Under the pieces are notes generated by a model. It had not been told where the DNA came from. It saw nothing but the letters and a program-made list of their open reading frames with translations, and made no database searches. From JBMYXZ01 sp049608925 (lineage in GTDB: Bacteria > Pseudomonadota > Alphaproteobacteria > JAGOMX01): a stretch of DNA of 5,588 bases. Of the stretch, positions 1 through 5,418 are shown piece after piece. Within the stretch, counting starts at the first letter, position 1, and each line of letters begins with the position of its first letter. Location: contig JBMYXZ010000092.1 in NCBI GenBank assembly GCA_049608925.1, positions 1 through 5,588 on the forward strand, in the 5' to 3' direction. The translations under genes and the position numbers were made by a program.

Positions 1-10
1 CACATCATTC

Positions 11-142
11 AAAATTATTCCGGACACTTATGGGTCAAGCCGCGGAAAGTCGGAGCCTGTGGGGTTGATTGGACAGAGCCGTGAAACATTAAGGCTTGCC
101 CACCGTTGTGAATTATTCCAGGCACTTATGGGGCAGGCCAGT
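11..142 (+). repeat. Dispersed repeat with 98-bp period, left copy (about 1.3 units, + orientation)
   Basis: The motif AATTATTCC followed by a G/A-rich stretch and CACTTATGGG occurs at 13-36 and again at 111-133, exactly 98 bp apart, so this is about one and a third units of a tandem repeat. Positions 30-55 (26 nt, containing the palindrome CCGCGG) reappear perfectly, reverse-complemented, at 5482-5507 near the right end of the window. The flanks of that core (AATTATTCC-type motif on one side, GTCGGAG then TGTGGGGT-like bases on the other) also match in a degraded form. No convincing ORF crosses it. The GGGTCAAGCC core recalls dispersed palindromic intergenic repeats I remember from alphaproteobacterial genomes, but I cannot name the family. 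Confidence 0.75.
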
Positions 143-152
143 CAGTAATTAG

Positions 153-182
153 AAGGGGCAGGCATCCAGCTTGCCCCTTTTT
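153..182 (+). terminator. Rho-independent terminator at the end of the left repeat
   Basis: A 10-bp stem (153-162 with 170-179, one G-T wobble, GC-rich centre GGGGCAGG/CTTGCCCC) closes a 7-nt loop and runs into a five-T tract at 178-182. The T tract is only on the plus-strand side, so it should stop rightward transcripts entering from beyond the left edge or arising in the repeat, before the XRE gene. The left arm GGGGCAGG is duplicated at 130-137, which allows alternative pairing (see findings). Confidence 0.75.
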
Positions 183-187
183 GCTTA

Positions 188-216
188 ATATACCGGTATA
201 TATGTTATAACATATA
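188..216. promoter_or_regulatory. Two abutting perfect palindromes, candidate operator of the XRE gene
   Basis: Positions 188-201 form a perfect 14-bp palindrome (ATATACC/GGTATAT), and 199-216 form a perfect 18-bp palindrome (TATATGTTA/TAACATATA); they share three bases. They lie 18-58 bp upstream of the possible starts of the XRE gene, where small XRE repressors commonly bind to control themselves. A TATAAC at 206-211 inside the second palindrome could be a -10 box, which would make binding and transcription mutually exclusive. The palindromes are directly visible; the operator role is inference. Confidence 0.5.
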
Positions 217-245
217 AAAAAATATAAATATATGTGATGGCATAT

Positions 246-521
246 ATGTTGAGCATTGGGCTAGCATTAAAGAAAGCACGCAAACTAGCAGGAATTAGTC
301 AGAATGATTTAGGGCAGCAACTGGGTGTTCCACAAAGCCATATATCGGTCATAGAAACCGGCAAAGTTGATCCGCGCATGTCTTCGGTGCATGAATTGTC
401 GAGTGCATGCAATTGCCAAGTCATGATAATCCCGAATAAATTTTACGGGCTTGTGAAGAATATTATAGAAGAAAAGGATACTAATGCTCCCTTATGGGCT
501 CTGGATGAAGAGGAAGATTAG
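246..521 (+). CDS. XRE/HipB-type helix-turn-helix DNA-binding protein, orphan
   Basis: A small protein of 91 residues from the ATG at 246. It carries an XRE (Cro/CI-type) helix-turn-helix at about residues 7-55, with the recognition segment ISQNDLGQQLGVPQSHISVI (17-36) followed by E-x-G and DPR, as in HipB/HigA-like antitoxins and solitary repressors. The C-terminal part is a short extension ending in an acidic LDEEED tail, a pattern I associate with single-domain XRE proteins. In-frame GTG (234) and ATG (237) would add three or four residues; no start has a clear Shine-Dalgarno sequence, and 246 was chosen because it fits the family N-terminus best. It is convergent with the YihY-family gene, whose coding end lies 30 bp away, and no HipA, RelE or other toxin lies in the window. 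It probably represses its own promoter through the upstream palindromes; the cellular target is unknown. Confidence 0.85.
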   Translation: MLSIGLALKKARKLAGISQNDLGQQLGVPQSHISVIETGKVDPRMSSVHELSSACNCQVMIIPNKFYGLVKNIIEEKDTNAPLWALDEEED

Positions 522-551
522 AGACGCCTCAATACTCACATGGAAAAAGTA

Positions 552-1364
552 TTAATCTAACAGCGCTGCGTTAACCCTGGCGCCATAGAGAACAATGACC
601 GAGCTGATGTGTAGGAAGATCAATGTCAGGATGATACCTCCTAAGCTGCCGTAGATAACATCATATTGGCCAAAGTGTTTTAGGTATATCGAATACAGAT
701 TCGCCAGACCAATCCACAATGCTGTAGCTGTTAGAGCCCCCGGCAAGCATTCTCGCGTGTTAAATGTATGATTAGGCAGCCAGCGGTAAACAGCAGTTAT
801 CGTAATCACAAGCGCTGAAAGAGCCAGCATATAGCGGGCGATATTAATGGCTAGCTTGATATTAAAAGCAATGGGGGTGTGATCTAGGGTCCATTGCAGT
901 ACCAATGGCGCGACAACCAGAGCGACTGTGGCTACCAGAAAGCTAATTGCTGCCAACATAACAAATCCGATGGCTTGGGCACGACGAAACAGAAAACTGC
1001 GAGTTTCCTTGATTTTAAAGGCATAGTTCAGACCGGTCCTAAGGGCTTCCACACCTGAAGACGTTAACCAGAAGATACCAATAATCGCAACGGTCAACAA
1101 TGTATGCTGAGGATTATTAATGATATTGCTGATGATAGGGTCGACCGTTCCCACGACTTCATCTGGCAGCATTTCATAAGATTCAACGATGAAATCTTGT
1201 GCCACTTGGCGCTGGCCAGCCATACCGGCGGTTGCCACCAAGACGATTAAGAAGGGGAATAGCGACAACAAGGTTGTGTAGGCTATATAACCTGACAGTT
1301 CGAAGGATATATCAAGAGAAATTTGGTATATCGCAGTCCATAGGGATTTAAAATATCTTTTCAT
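552..1364 (-). CDS. YihY/BrkB-family inner-membrane protein
   Basis: An integral membrane protein of 270 residues from the ATG at 1364, close to the usual size of the core YihY domain. About six hydrophobic helices lie near residues 26-48, 88-103, 130-158, 172-196, 206-228 and 236-262. Family signatures include AYTTLLSLFPFL (28-39), the PGALTATALWIGL block (208-220) and VIYGSLGGIILTLIFLHISS (236-255), followed by LYGARVNAAL. The family was once labelled ribonuclease BN, a label later withdrawn; the molecular function is still unsettled, with envelope or transport roles proposed. The gene follows mutM on the same strand with almost no gap. Its frame stays open upstream, with a GTG at 1382 overlapping the mutM stop as GTGA and a TTG at 1394; none has a clear ribosome-binding site. 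ATG 1364 is preferred because MKRYFKSLW resembles the family N-terminus. Co-expression with mutM by coupling is likely. Confidence 0.9.
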   Translation of the reverse strand: MKRYFKSLWTAIYQISLDISFELSGYIAYTTLLSLFPFLIVLVATAGMAGQRQVAQDFIVESYEMLPDEVVGTVDPIISNIINNPQHTLLTVAIIGIFWLTSSGVEALRTGLNYAFKIKETRSFLFRRAQAIGFVMLAAISFLVATVALVVAPLVLQWTLDHTPIAFNIKLAINIARYMLALSALVITITAVYRWLPNHTFNTRECLPGALTATALWIGLANLYSIYLKHFGQYDVIYGSLGGIILTLIFLHISSVIVLYGARVNAALLD

Positions 1365-1378
1365 AGTTATGATATTAG

Positions 1379-2197
1379 TCACCGCGCTTGACAATTAGGA
1401 CAAAAAAATGAAGATCTGCCTGATTGTGTGATACGTGTGATCGGGATGCTACAGCTGGGGCAGGGAGATCCCTCCTGATCATAAACCCGGAAAGTATGCT
1501 GAAAGTATCCCAGCTCGCCATCGGGTTGTTGGTGATCGCGTAATGTGGATCCCCCAGCTGCAATTGCTTCGCTAAGGACATCTTTGATGTGCTTCACAAG
1601 GGCTTCAAAGTCACTTTTCTTCAGTGTGTTGCACGCTGCTTCGGGATGGATCTTGCTGCGATATAACGCTTCCGATGCATAGATGTTGCCAACACCTACG
1701 ACGACACGCTGGTCCAATATCGCTGTTTTAATGGAGGATTTTTTGCGTGAGAGCTTTTCTTGCAGCACTGCAGGTGTGAACTCTGGCTGCAGAGGCTCGG
1801 GCCCAAGATGCACAAAATAGGGATGCTGGTCGGGATCATTGGTGATTGTAAACATCCCAAAACGCCTGGCATCATTGAAATATACACTGGGGCCATCTTG
1901 AAAGTGGAATACAACATGATCATGCTTTAAAGGTGTACGAGAGGTCGCTTCTATCTGCAATCTGCCGGACATACCAAGATGAATAATTGCTGTATCTGCC
2001 GAGTCCAGTCTAAGCAGCAAGTACTTGGCGCGGCGATCAATTGATTTAATGATTTGGCCTTCCAGGCGTTGGCGTATGTCTTTAGGAAAGGGAAAGCGCA
2101 GATCAGATCTGTGCAAGTCTAATTTCTGTAATGTCTTACCGGTAATGTGTGGCGCCAGTCCTTGGCGGACGGTCTCAACTTCTGGAAGTTCTGGCAT
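1379..2197 (-). CDS. mutM: Formamidopyrimidine-DNA glycosylase (Fpg/MutM)
   Basis: A bifunctional DNA glycosylase/AP lyase that removes 8-oxoguanine and formamidopyrimidines in base-excision repair. The 272 residues match the normal Fpg length. The N-terminus is the invariant PELPEVE: the Pro after the initiator Met is the catalytic nucleophile, followed by the catalytic Glu, and the conserved Lys sits at residue 58 (RRAKYLLL). Further signatures are HLGMSG (73-78, intercalating Met), DARRFG (109-114, with the void-filling Arg and Phe), VGVGNIYASEALYRS (167-181) and GGSTLRD (215-221). A C-terminal zinc finger is intact, with Cys 246, 249, 266 and 269 and the GRSSFFCPNCQ end. All key residues are present, so the enzyme should be active. 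The ATG at 2197 has a good AAGGGG ribosome site at 2204-2209. It is first in a unit with the YihY-family gene and divergent from the ubiE unit, an arrangement known in Alphaproteobacteria. Confidence 0.98.
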   Translation of the reverse strand: MPELPEVETVRQGLAPHITGKTLQKLDLHRSDLRFPFPKDIRQRLEGQIIKSIDRRAKYLLLRLDSADTAIIHLGMSGRLQIEATSRTPLKHDHVVFHFQDGPSVYFNDARRFGMFTITNDPDQHPYFVHLGPEPLQPEFTPAVLQEKLSRKKSSIKTAILDQRVVVGVGNIYASEALYRSKIHPEAACNTLKKSDFEALVKHIKDVLSEAIAAGGSTLRDHQQPDGELGYFQHTFRVYDQEGSPCPSCSIPITRITQSGRSSFFCPNCQAR

Positions 2198-2290
2198 GGT
2201 ATACCCCTTTCGCTGGATTTATATATTAGGATATTGGCATGGGCAAGCGATTCGTGTAGGGTATTGCTAATAATAAATTTGGGGGTAGTA
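2198..2290. promoter_or_regulatory. Divergent promoter region between mutM and the exported-protein/ubiE unit
   Basis: This 93-bp AT-rich gap must hold start signals for both directions. On the minus strand, TTGCCC (complement of 2241-2246) and TATAAA (complement of 2218-2223) are 17 bp apart, a plausible promoter giving a very short mutM leader. On the plus strand the choices are weaker: TTGGCA at 2234-2239 is 17 bp from a poor TAGGGT, and TAATAA lies at 2268-2276. A run of five G at 2281-2285 is the likely ribosome site for the GTG at 2291. No strong palindromic operator is seen. Confidence 0.4.
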
Positions 2291-2767
2291 GTGCGTCAGC
2301 ATATCCTAGCAATAAGTATTGTCCTTTGGGGGTTAAGTCCGGCCTCAACGCTTGCTAACTTTACTGAAACGCAAATGATGCAGAAGGCACAGGATTTTAT
2401 CCTTCATGTGCTGCTGAAGCCTGATAGCAAGAAATTCAGGGCGTTGTTTGATGACAGTGCGCAAATTCACTTGCATATCAATCATAAGCTGCAACTACAT
2501 CGTGGTATTGATGATTATATGATGAAGCTGAATGCTGCACATTTTTTGAACACAAAGCGTGTTGAATTATTGACTCTATCCTATAGTCATCCTGCCAAAA
2601 ATGTGATTCGCATTGAAGACGTTTCCTTGCAATGGCGTAATGGGGCAGGGCAGGAAGAAATTGGCTTGGGTCTGTATTATTTTGACAATACCAGTGATTT
2701 GACCTTCAATGACCAGCTACAGATCACGGATGTTAAAATGACCTACACCAAAATAAAGGTTGGCTAA
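2291..2767 (+). CDS. Small exported protein, possibly NTF2/SnoaL-like, translationally coupled to ubiE
   Basis: A 158-residue protein from the GTG at 2291, preceded by GGGGG at 2281-2285. This start gives a clean signal peptide: Arg at position 2, a hydrophobic core ILAISIVLWGL and a likely cut after STLA (19-22). The open frame extends upstream to 2147, but that would overlap divergent mutM and place the hydrophobic stretch in mid-protein, so I reject it. The mature part has helix-like segments (24-55, then 74-88) followed by alternating beta-like strands (91-98, 104-116, 123-132, 143-156). The pattern FRALFDDSAQIHL ... RGIDDYMMKL ... ITDVKMTYTKI resembles NTF2/SnoaL-like folds. That assignment is my inference, and no catalytic residues can be named. 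The TAA stop is immediately followed by the ubiE ATG, so the two are almost certainly co-transcribed and coupled. A role in the periplasm is likely; the link to quinone synthesis is unknown. Confidence 0.75.
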   Translation: MRQHILAISIVLWGLSPASTLANFTETQMMQKAQDFILHVLLKPDSKKFRALFDDSAQIHLHINHKLQLHRGIDDYMMKLNAAHFLNTKRVELLTLSYSHPAKNVIRIEDVSLQWRNGAGQEEIGLGLYYFDNTSDLTFNDQLQITDVKMTYTKIKVG

Positions 2768-3508
2768 ATGTCCTCTACTGTTCCCTTTGGATTTGAAAGG
2801 GTATTACCCACTGAAAAAACGGCGAAAGTTCGCGATGTATTTGAGCGTGTGGCGAGCAGTTATGACCTGATGAATGATGTCATGAGCGGCGGCATGCACC
2901 GTTTGTGGAAGAATGATTTAATGGGGCATGTGAATAAATATCCTGGCATGAAGATGTTGGATGTTGCGGGCGGCACGGGGGATATTGCCTTCAGATTGCT
3001 GGATCATGTGCAAGATGGCCAGCTGACGCTGGTTGATATCAATCCAGAAATGCTGAAGGTCGGGCGTGAGAAAGCGCGTAAAAATGGTCTGTATGATAGC
3101 ATTGCTTGGGTAGAGGGAGATGCTTGCGCCCTGCCTATTGAATCAAATACCAAAGACCTTTACACCATTGCGTTTGGGTTACGGAATGTCACCGATACGC
3201 AGGCAGCTATAGATGATGCTTATCGTGTTCTACGCCCAGGTGGTCAGTATCTCTGCATGGAGTTCTCGCACGTTGTCCTGCCATTCCTGGACAAGATCTA
3301 TGAAAAGTATTCGTTCAACCTGATTCCAAAGTTTGGTGAATGGGTGGCTAAAGACAAAGATGCTTATCAATATTTGGTTGAAAGTATTGCAACGTTTCCA
3401 AAACAAGAAAAGCTTGCAGGCATGATTACCAGTGCTGGATTTGATAAAGTCAGTATTACCAATTACATGGGCGGAATAGTATCAGTACATAAAGGTTGGA
3501 AAATATAA
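2768..3508 (+). CDS. ubiE: Ubiquinone/menaquinone C-methyltransferase UbiE (COQ5 family)
   Basis: A SAM-dependent methyltransferase that C-methylates the polyprenyl-methoxy-benzoquinol intermediate of ubiquinone synthesis; in organisms with menaquinone it also methylates demethylmenaquinol. It acts at the cytoplasmic face of the membrane. The 246 residues are a normal length. Both family signatures are present: YDLMNDVMSGGMHRLW (32-47) and RVLRPGGQYLCMEFS (153-167). The SAM site shows motif I LDVAGGTGDIA (64-74), the acidic Asp at the end of the second strand (VDINPEML, Asp 90) and GDACALP (117-123), followed by AFGLRNVTD (135-143). The ending IVSVHKGWKI is also typical. The ATG at 2768 has AAAGG at 2755-2759 and directly abuts the upstream stop. 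In many alphaproteobacteria ubiB follows ubiE; here a lipoprotein gene with its own promoter follows instead. Menaquinone versus ubiquinone use cannot be settled from this window. Confidence 0.97.
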   Translation: MSSTVPFGFERVLPTEKTAKVRDVFERVASSYDLMNDVMSGGMHRLWKNDLMGHVNKYPGMKMLDVAGGTGDIAFRLLDHVQDGQLTLVDINPEMLKVGREKARKNGLYDSIAWVEGDACALPIESNTKDLYTIAFGLRNVTDTQAAIDDAYRVLRPGGQYLCMEFSHVVLPFLDKIYEKYSFNLIPKFGEWVAKDKDAYQYLVESIATFPKQEKLAGMITSAGFDKVSITNYMGGIVSVHKGWKI

Positions 3509-3564
3509 TTGACAACATGATATTTGTAAGTATATTTAGGGTGTTTATATAATAATTATTGGAG
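3509..3564 (+). promoter_or_regulatory. Predicted sigma-70 promoter and ribosome site of the SlyB-like gene
   Basis: A consensus -35 box TTGACA (3509-3514) begins at the first base after the ubiE stop and is followed, 16 bp later, by TATATT (3531-3536), predicting a start near 3543. A perfect TATAAT also occurs at 3548-3553 with TTGTAA (3524-3529) 18 bp upstream, but it would leave a leader of only about 10 nt, so I prefer the first pair. GGAG at 3561-3564 is the ribosome site, 5 nt from the ATG. Confidence 0.65.
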
Positions 3565-3569
3565 TAATT

Positions 3570-4118
3570 ATGAATCATTCTATGAAAAAGTTTTCAGTTG
3601 TTGCCGTTTCTCTTCTGGCTTTGTCAGGTTGCGCACGTAACATCTCACCAAACACATACAAAGCTAGCCACGTTGGCGAAGCTTCCTTCACATACCAGGG
3701 TGTAGTCGCCTCAGCACGTCAAGTTGTTGTCGAGAACTCTGAAGAGCTAGAGCAAAACTCAACAGGTATTCTAGGCGGTGGTCTAGCTGGTGGTCTTGCT
3801 GGTAACCAATTCGGTGGCGGCAGTGGTAACGTTGCCGCAACTGTTGGCGGTGCCGTTCTAGGTGGTATCGCTGGTGCATTTGCTGAAAAAGCACTGAAGA
3901 GCCAGGATGCAATGGAATACGTCGTGCGCCTAAACAATGGATCAATGATGACCGTTGTTCAAGGTATGGACTTGCAATTGGCAATGGGCCAGCGCGTACT
4001 AGTAATGGTAAGCCACGATGGTCGTTCACGTGTAGTTCCTGATCAAACAGGTATAAATGACGTTCAGCCAATGGTTAGTGCGCCAGCACAAAAGGTCAAT
4101 ATCAACTTGCATCGCTAA
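3570..4118 (+). CDS. SlyB/Pcp-like outer-membrane lipoprotein with glycine-zipper domain
   Basis: A 182-residue lipoprotein. The N-terminus has Lys 6-7, a hydrophobic core and the lipobox LSGC with lipidated Cys 21; Ala follows the Cys, so there is no Asp retention signal and outer-membrane sorting is expected. Residues 29-51 (YKASHVGEASFTYQGVV and on) and the glycine-zipper block at about 66-108 (GILGGGLAGGLAGNQFGGG, then VAATVGGAVLGGIAGAF) line up with Escherichia coli SlyB as I recall it. The beta-rich tail (VVRLNNGSMMTVVQG, then GQRVLV) also lines up, while the last 30 residues extend beyond it. SlyB-type proteins are linked to outer-membrane stability and stress. An internal ATG (residue 5, MKKFSV) is an alternative start. 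The gene has its own promoter and terminator. Its codon choice differs from its neighbours: Asn is AAC in 8 of 12 cases against 1 of 9 in ubiE, and Gly is mostly GGT, which suggests high expression. Confidence 0.9.
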   Translation: MNHSMKKFSVVAVSLLALSGCARNISPNTYKASHVGEASFTYQGVVASARQVVVENSEELEQNSTGILGGGLAGGLAGNQFGGGSGNVAATVGGAVLGGIAGAFAEKALKSQDAMEYVVRLNNGSMMTVVQGMDLQLAMGQRVLVMVSHDGRSRVVPDQTGINDVQPMVSAPAQKVNINLHR

Positions 4119-4147
4119 TCTAGCGAGATTGATTTGATTGAAAAAGA

Positions 4148-4179
4148 AAAGTCCGGCCTTATGGTTGGGCTTTTTTTTT
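4148..4179 (+). terminator. Rho-independent terminator after the SlyB-like gene
   Basis: An 11-bp stem (4148-4158 with 4163-4173, including three G-T wobbles) closes a TTAT tetraloop and is followed by nine T at 4171-4179. It starts about 30 bp after the lipoprotein stop and separates this gene from the DedA-family gene, which must therefore rely on its own promoter or on read-through. Confidence 0.88.
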
Positions 4180-4216
4180 GCTATAGTGAGCTACAAATCA
4201 TCAAGGCAGAGTACTA
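4180..4216 (+). promoter_or_regulatory. Possible promoter and ribosome site of the DedA-family gene
   Basis: TATAGT at 4182-4187 could be a -10 box, with TTATGG (4159-4164, the terminator loop region) 17 bp upstream as a poor -35. AAGGCAGAG at 4203-4211 is a moderate ribosome site before the GTG at 4217. The promoter is weakly supported. Confidence 0.3.
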
Positions 4217-4801
4217 GTGGAAGATCTTTTTGTTACCTATGGCCCTTATATTGTCTATACGATCGTCTTTTTATGGTCGATTATCGAAGGTGAGACTTTC
4301 ATCTTGCTGGGCGGCGCCCTGGCCTATAAATATGACGAGATTTCGCTTGCGATCTTGATGTTGCTGGCGTTCCTTGGATCATGCACGGCTGATCAAACGT
4401 TATTCTTTGTTGGCAGGCGCTATGGCCCCTCAATGATCGAGCGTTACGAGTTCATGAAGAAAGCTTCGAAAAAGGTTTTTTATCATCTACATCGTCATAG
4501 CACCCTTTTTATTATCAGTTTTCGTTTTATCTATGGTGTAAGGACGGCGGCGCCGCTGACCATTGGGGCTTCGGGTGTTGATCCTCTGCGGTTCAGCTTG
4601 TTGAACTTTTTTGCAGCGGCTTTATGGTCTGTTTTAAGCTGTTCAGCTGGGTATCTGATTGGATACTTCTTTGCCGATGCGATCGAGGACTTCATCATCA
4701 ATTTTGTAAAATATAACCATAATATTGTATTGGTTCTGCTGGCCTTGTTGCTGTTTTCTGGGGGCATGTTTTACCTATGGAAACGTCGGCAAAATCGTTA
4801 A
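4217..4801 (+). CDS. DedA-family (VTT domain) inner-membrane protein
   Basis: A 194-residue polytopic protein of the DedA/SNARE-associated (VTT) superfamily, whose members are implicated in membrane-lipid (such as undecaprenyl-phosphate) flipping and proton-dependent envelope homeostasis. Hydrophobic segments lie at about 11-38, 43-66, 95-118, 127-152 and 168-187. Family marks include Glu 24/Glu 26 in the first re-entrant region (IIEGETFILLGGALAY), an acidic Asp 59 followed by FFVGRRYG (63-70), and the Arg pair 103 and 109 in FRFIYGVRTAAPLTIGASG (102-120). These match the acidic and basic residues reported as essential in E. coli YqjA/YghB. The C-terminus is basic (KRRQNR), consistent with a cytoplasmic end. 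Translation probably starts at GTG 4217, since no in-frame ATG lies near it. The gene stands alone after a terminator; which DedA subgroup it belongs to and its substrate are not determinable here. Confidence 0.93.
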   Translation: MEDLFVTYGPYIVYTIVFLWSIIEGETFILLGGALAYKYDEISLAILMLLAFLGSCTADQTLFFVGRRYGPSMIERYEFMKKASKKVFYHLHRHSTLFIISFRFIYGVRTAAPLTIGASGVDPLRFSLLNFFAAALWSVLSCSAGYLIGYFFADAIEDFIINFVKYNHNIVLVLLALLLFSGGMFYLWKRRQNR

Positions 4802-4866
4802 CAAGGGTTTATAAATAAATTCTGAATATGCTAATATAGGGAAAAATATTTTAGGGAGTTAGAGTA
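4802..4866 (+). promoter_or_regulatory. AT-rich leader of the last exported-protein gene
   Basis: This 65-bp spacer contains TAATAT (4832-4837) with TTTATA (4808-4813) 18 bp upstream, a weak sigma-70-like pair. GGGAG at 4854-4858 is a good ribosome site 8 nt before the ATG at 4867. No terminator hairpin is visible after the DedA-family gene, so read-through from it is also possible. Confidence 0.35.
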
Positions 4867-5397
4867 ATGAAAATAATTATTGGACTGTTTTTAGCGGCTT
4901 TATTGACGTTTCAGGCAAAGGCATCAGGTATTCCTTTAAAGATTGAAACAGAGATCCCTGAGTTTAGGCTTTATATTCACATGTGCGTCCATTCAGGGGA
5001 AATTAAAGAGAATAAATTAGATCCTGAGCATAGTTTAAGTGATCTTCCCTTTGCTTCTAATGTTATGTCAAAACACATCCGAGCGCGGATTACCGGAAAA
5101 GTGCAAGAAATTCCAGAAGCTAATTTGCGCTCCAGTCCAATGCATGTAAAGGAACAAATTAAACCCGCAATGAATATGACGCACTTATTCAAGCTTGCGG
5201 TACGTCATGAAGACCAAGAACCCAAGAGAGCTGGTGATGTTTTATCTGAAAATACACAAGTAGTATTGGAGCTGGGTGAGACTAAAATATCTGATATCAA
5301 GAAAATACGTTTGGCAAAAATCATTGCGAAGAAATATCTCCTTGAGGTGTATCTTTCTAAGGGCAAGATGACTAAAGAATTTACTTGGAATGGGTGA
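4867..5397 (+). CDS. Exported protein of unknown function
   Basis: A 176-residue protein I do not recognise. The ATG has a strong GGGAG ribosome site. Residues 1-19 form a typical Sec signal peptide: Lys 2, a hydrophobic core IIIGLFLAALLTF, and a likely cut after AKA (17-19). There is no lipobox. The mature part, about 157 residues, is polar and Lys/Glu-rich with a single Cys (40). It alternates short strand-like segments (RLYIHMCVHSGEI 34-46, HIRARITGKVQEI 70-82, QVVLELGE 131-138, KYLLEVYLSKGKM 156-168) with charged loops, which suggests a beta-rich periplasmic or secreted domain. No catalytic motif is evident. It is more AT-rich than the other genes and sits beside the right-hand repeats, so it may be lineage-specific. 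Its reading frame, signal peptide and ribosome site make it a convincing real gene despite the unknown role. Confidence 0.8.
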   Translation: MKIIIGLFLAALLTFQAKASGIPLKIETEIPEFRLYIHMCVHSGEIKENKLDPEHSLSDLPFASNVMSKHIRARITGKVQEIPEANLRSSPMHVKEQIKPAMNMTHLFKLAVRHEDQEPKRAGDVLSENTQVVLELGETKISDIKKIRLAKIIAKKYLLEVYLSKGKMTKEFTWNG

Positions 5398-5418
5398 CTT
5401 GTCTTAACTAAGTCTGCG

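Noticed and set aside
36..80. Resemblance of GCGGAAAGTCGGAGC to the conserved GAGGAAAGTCC segment of RNase P RNA
   Set aside because: The similarity is limited to about a dozen bases, the rest of the RNA is missing, and the segment lies in a multi-copy repeat.
531..553. Hairpin AATACT/AGTATT between the convergent XRE and YihY-family genes as a bidirectional terminator
   Set aside because: The stem has only 6 mostly A-T pairs with an 11-nt loop, and no T tract follows on either strand.
2147..2290. Upstream extension of the exported-protein frame, adding 48 residues from an ATG at 2147
   Set aside because: It would overlap the divergent mutM start and its ribosome site and bury the signal peptide; the GTG at 2291 has a G-rich ribosome site and gives a proper signal peptide.
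2291..2767. Identification of the gene before ubiE as ubiJ
   Set aside because: UbiJ is a cytoplasmic SCP2-domain protein encoded after ubiE; this one is exported, shorter, and lies upstream.
3688..4071. Long minus-strand open frames opposite the SlyB-like gene
   Set aside because: They are shadows of the plus-strand gene; the repeated GGT/GGC codons give Pro- or Arg/His-rich low-complexity translations without recognisable motifs.
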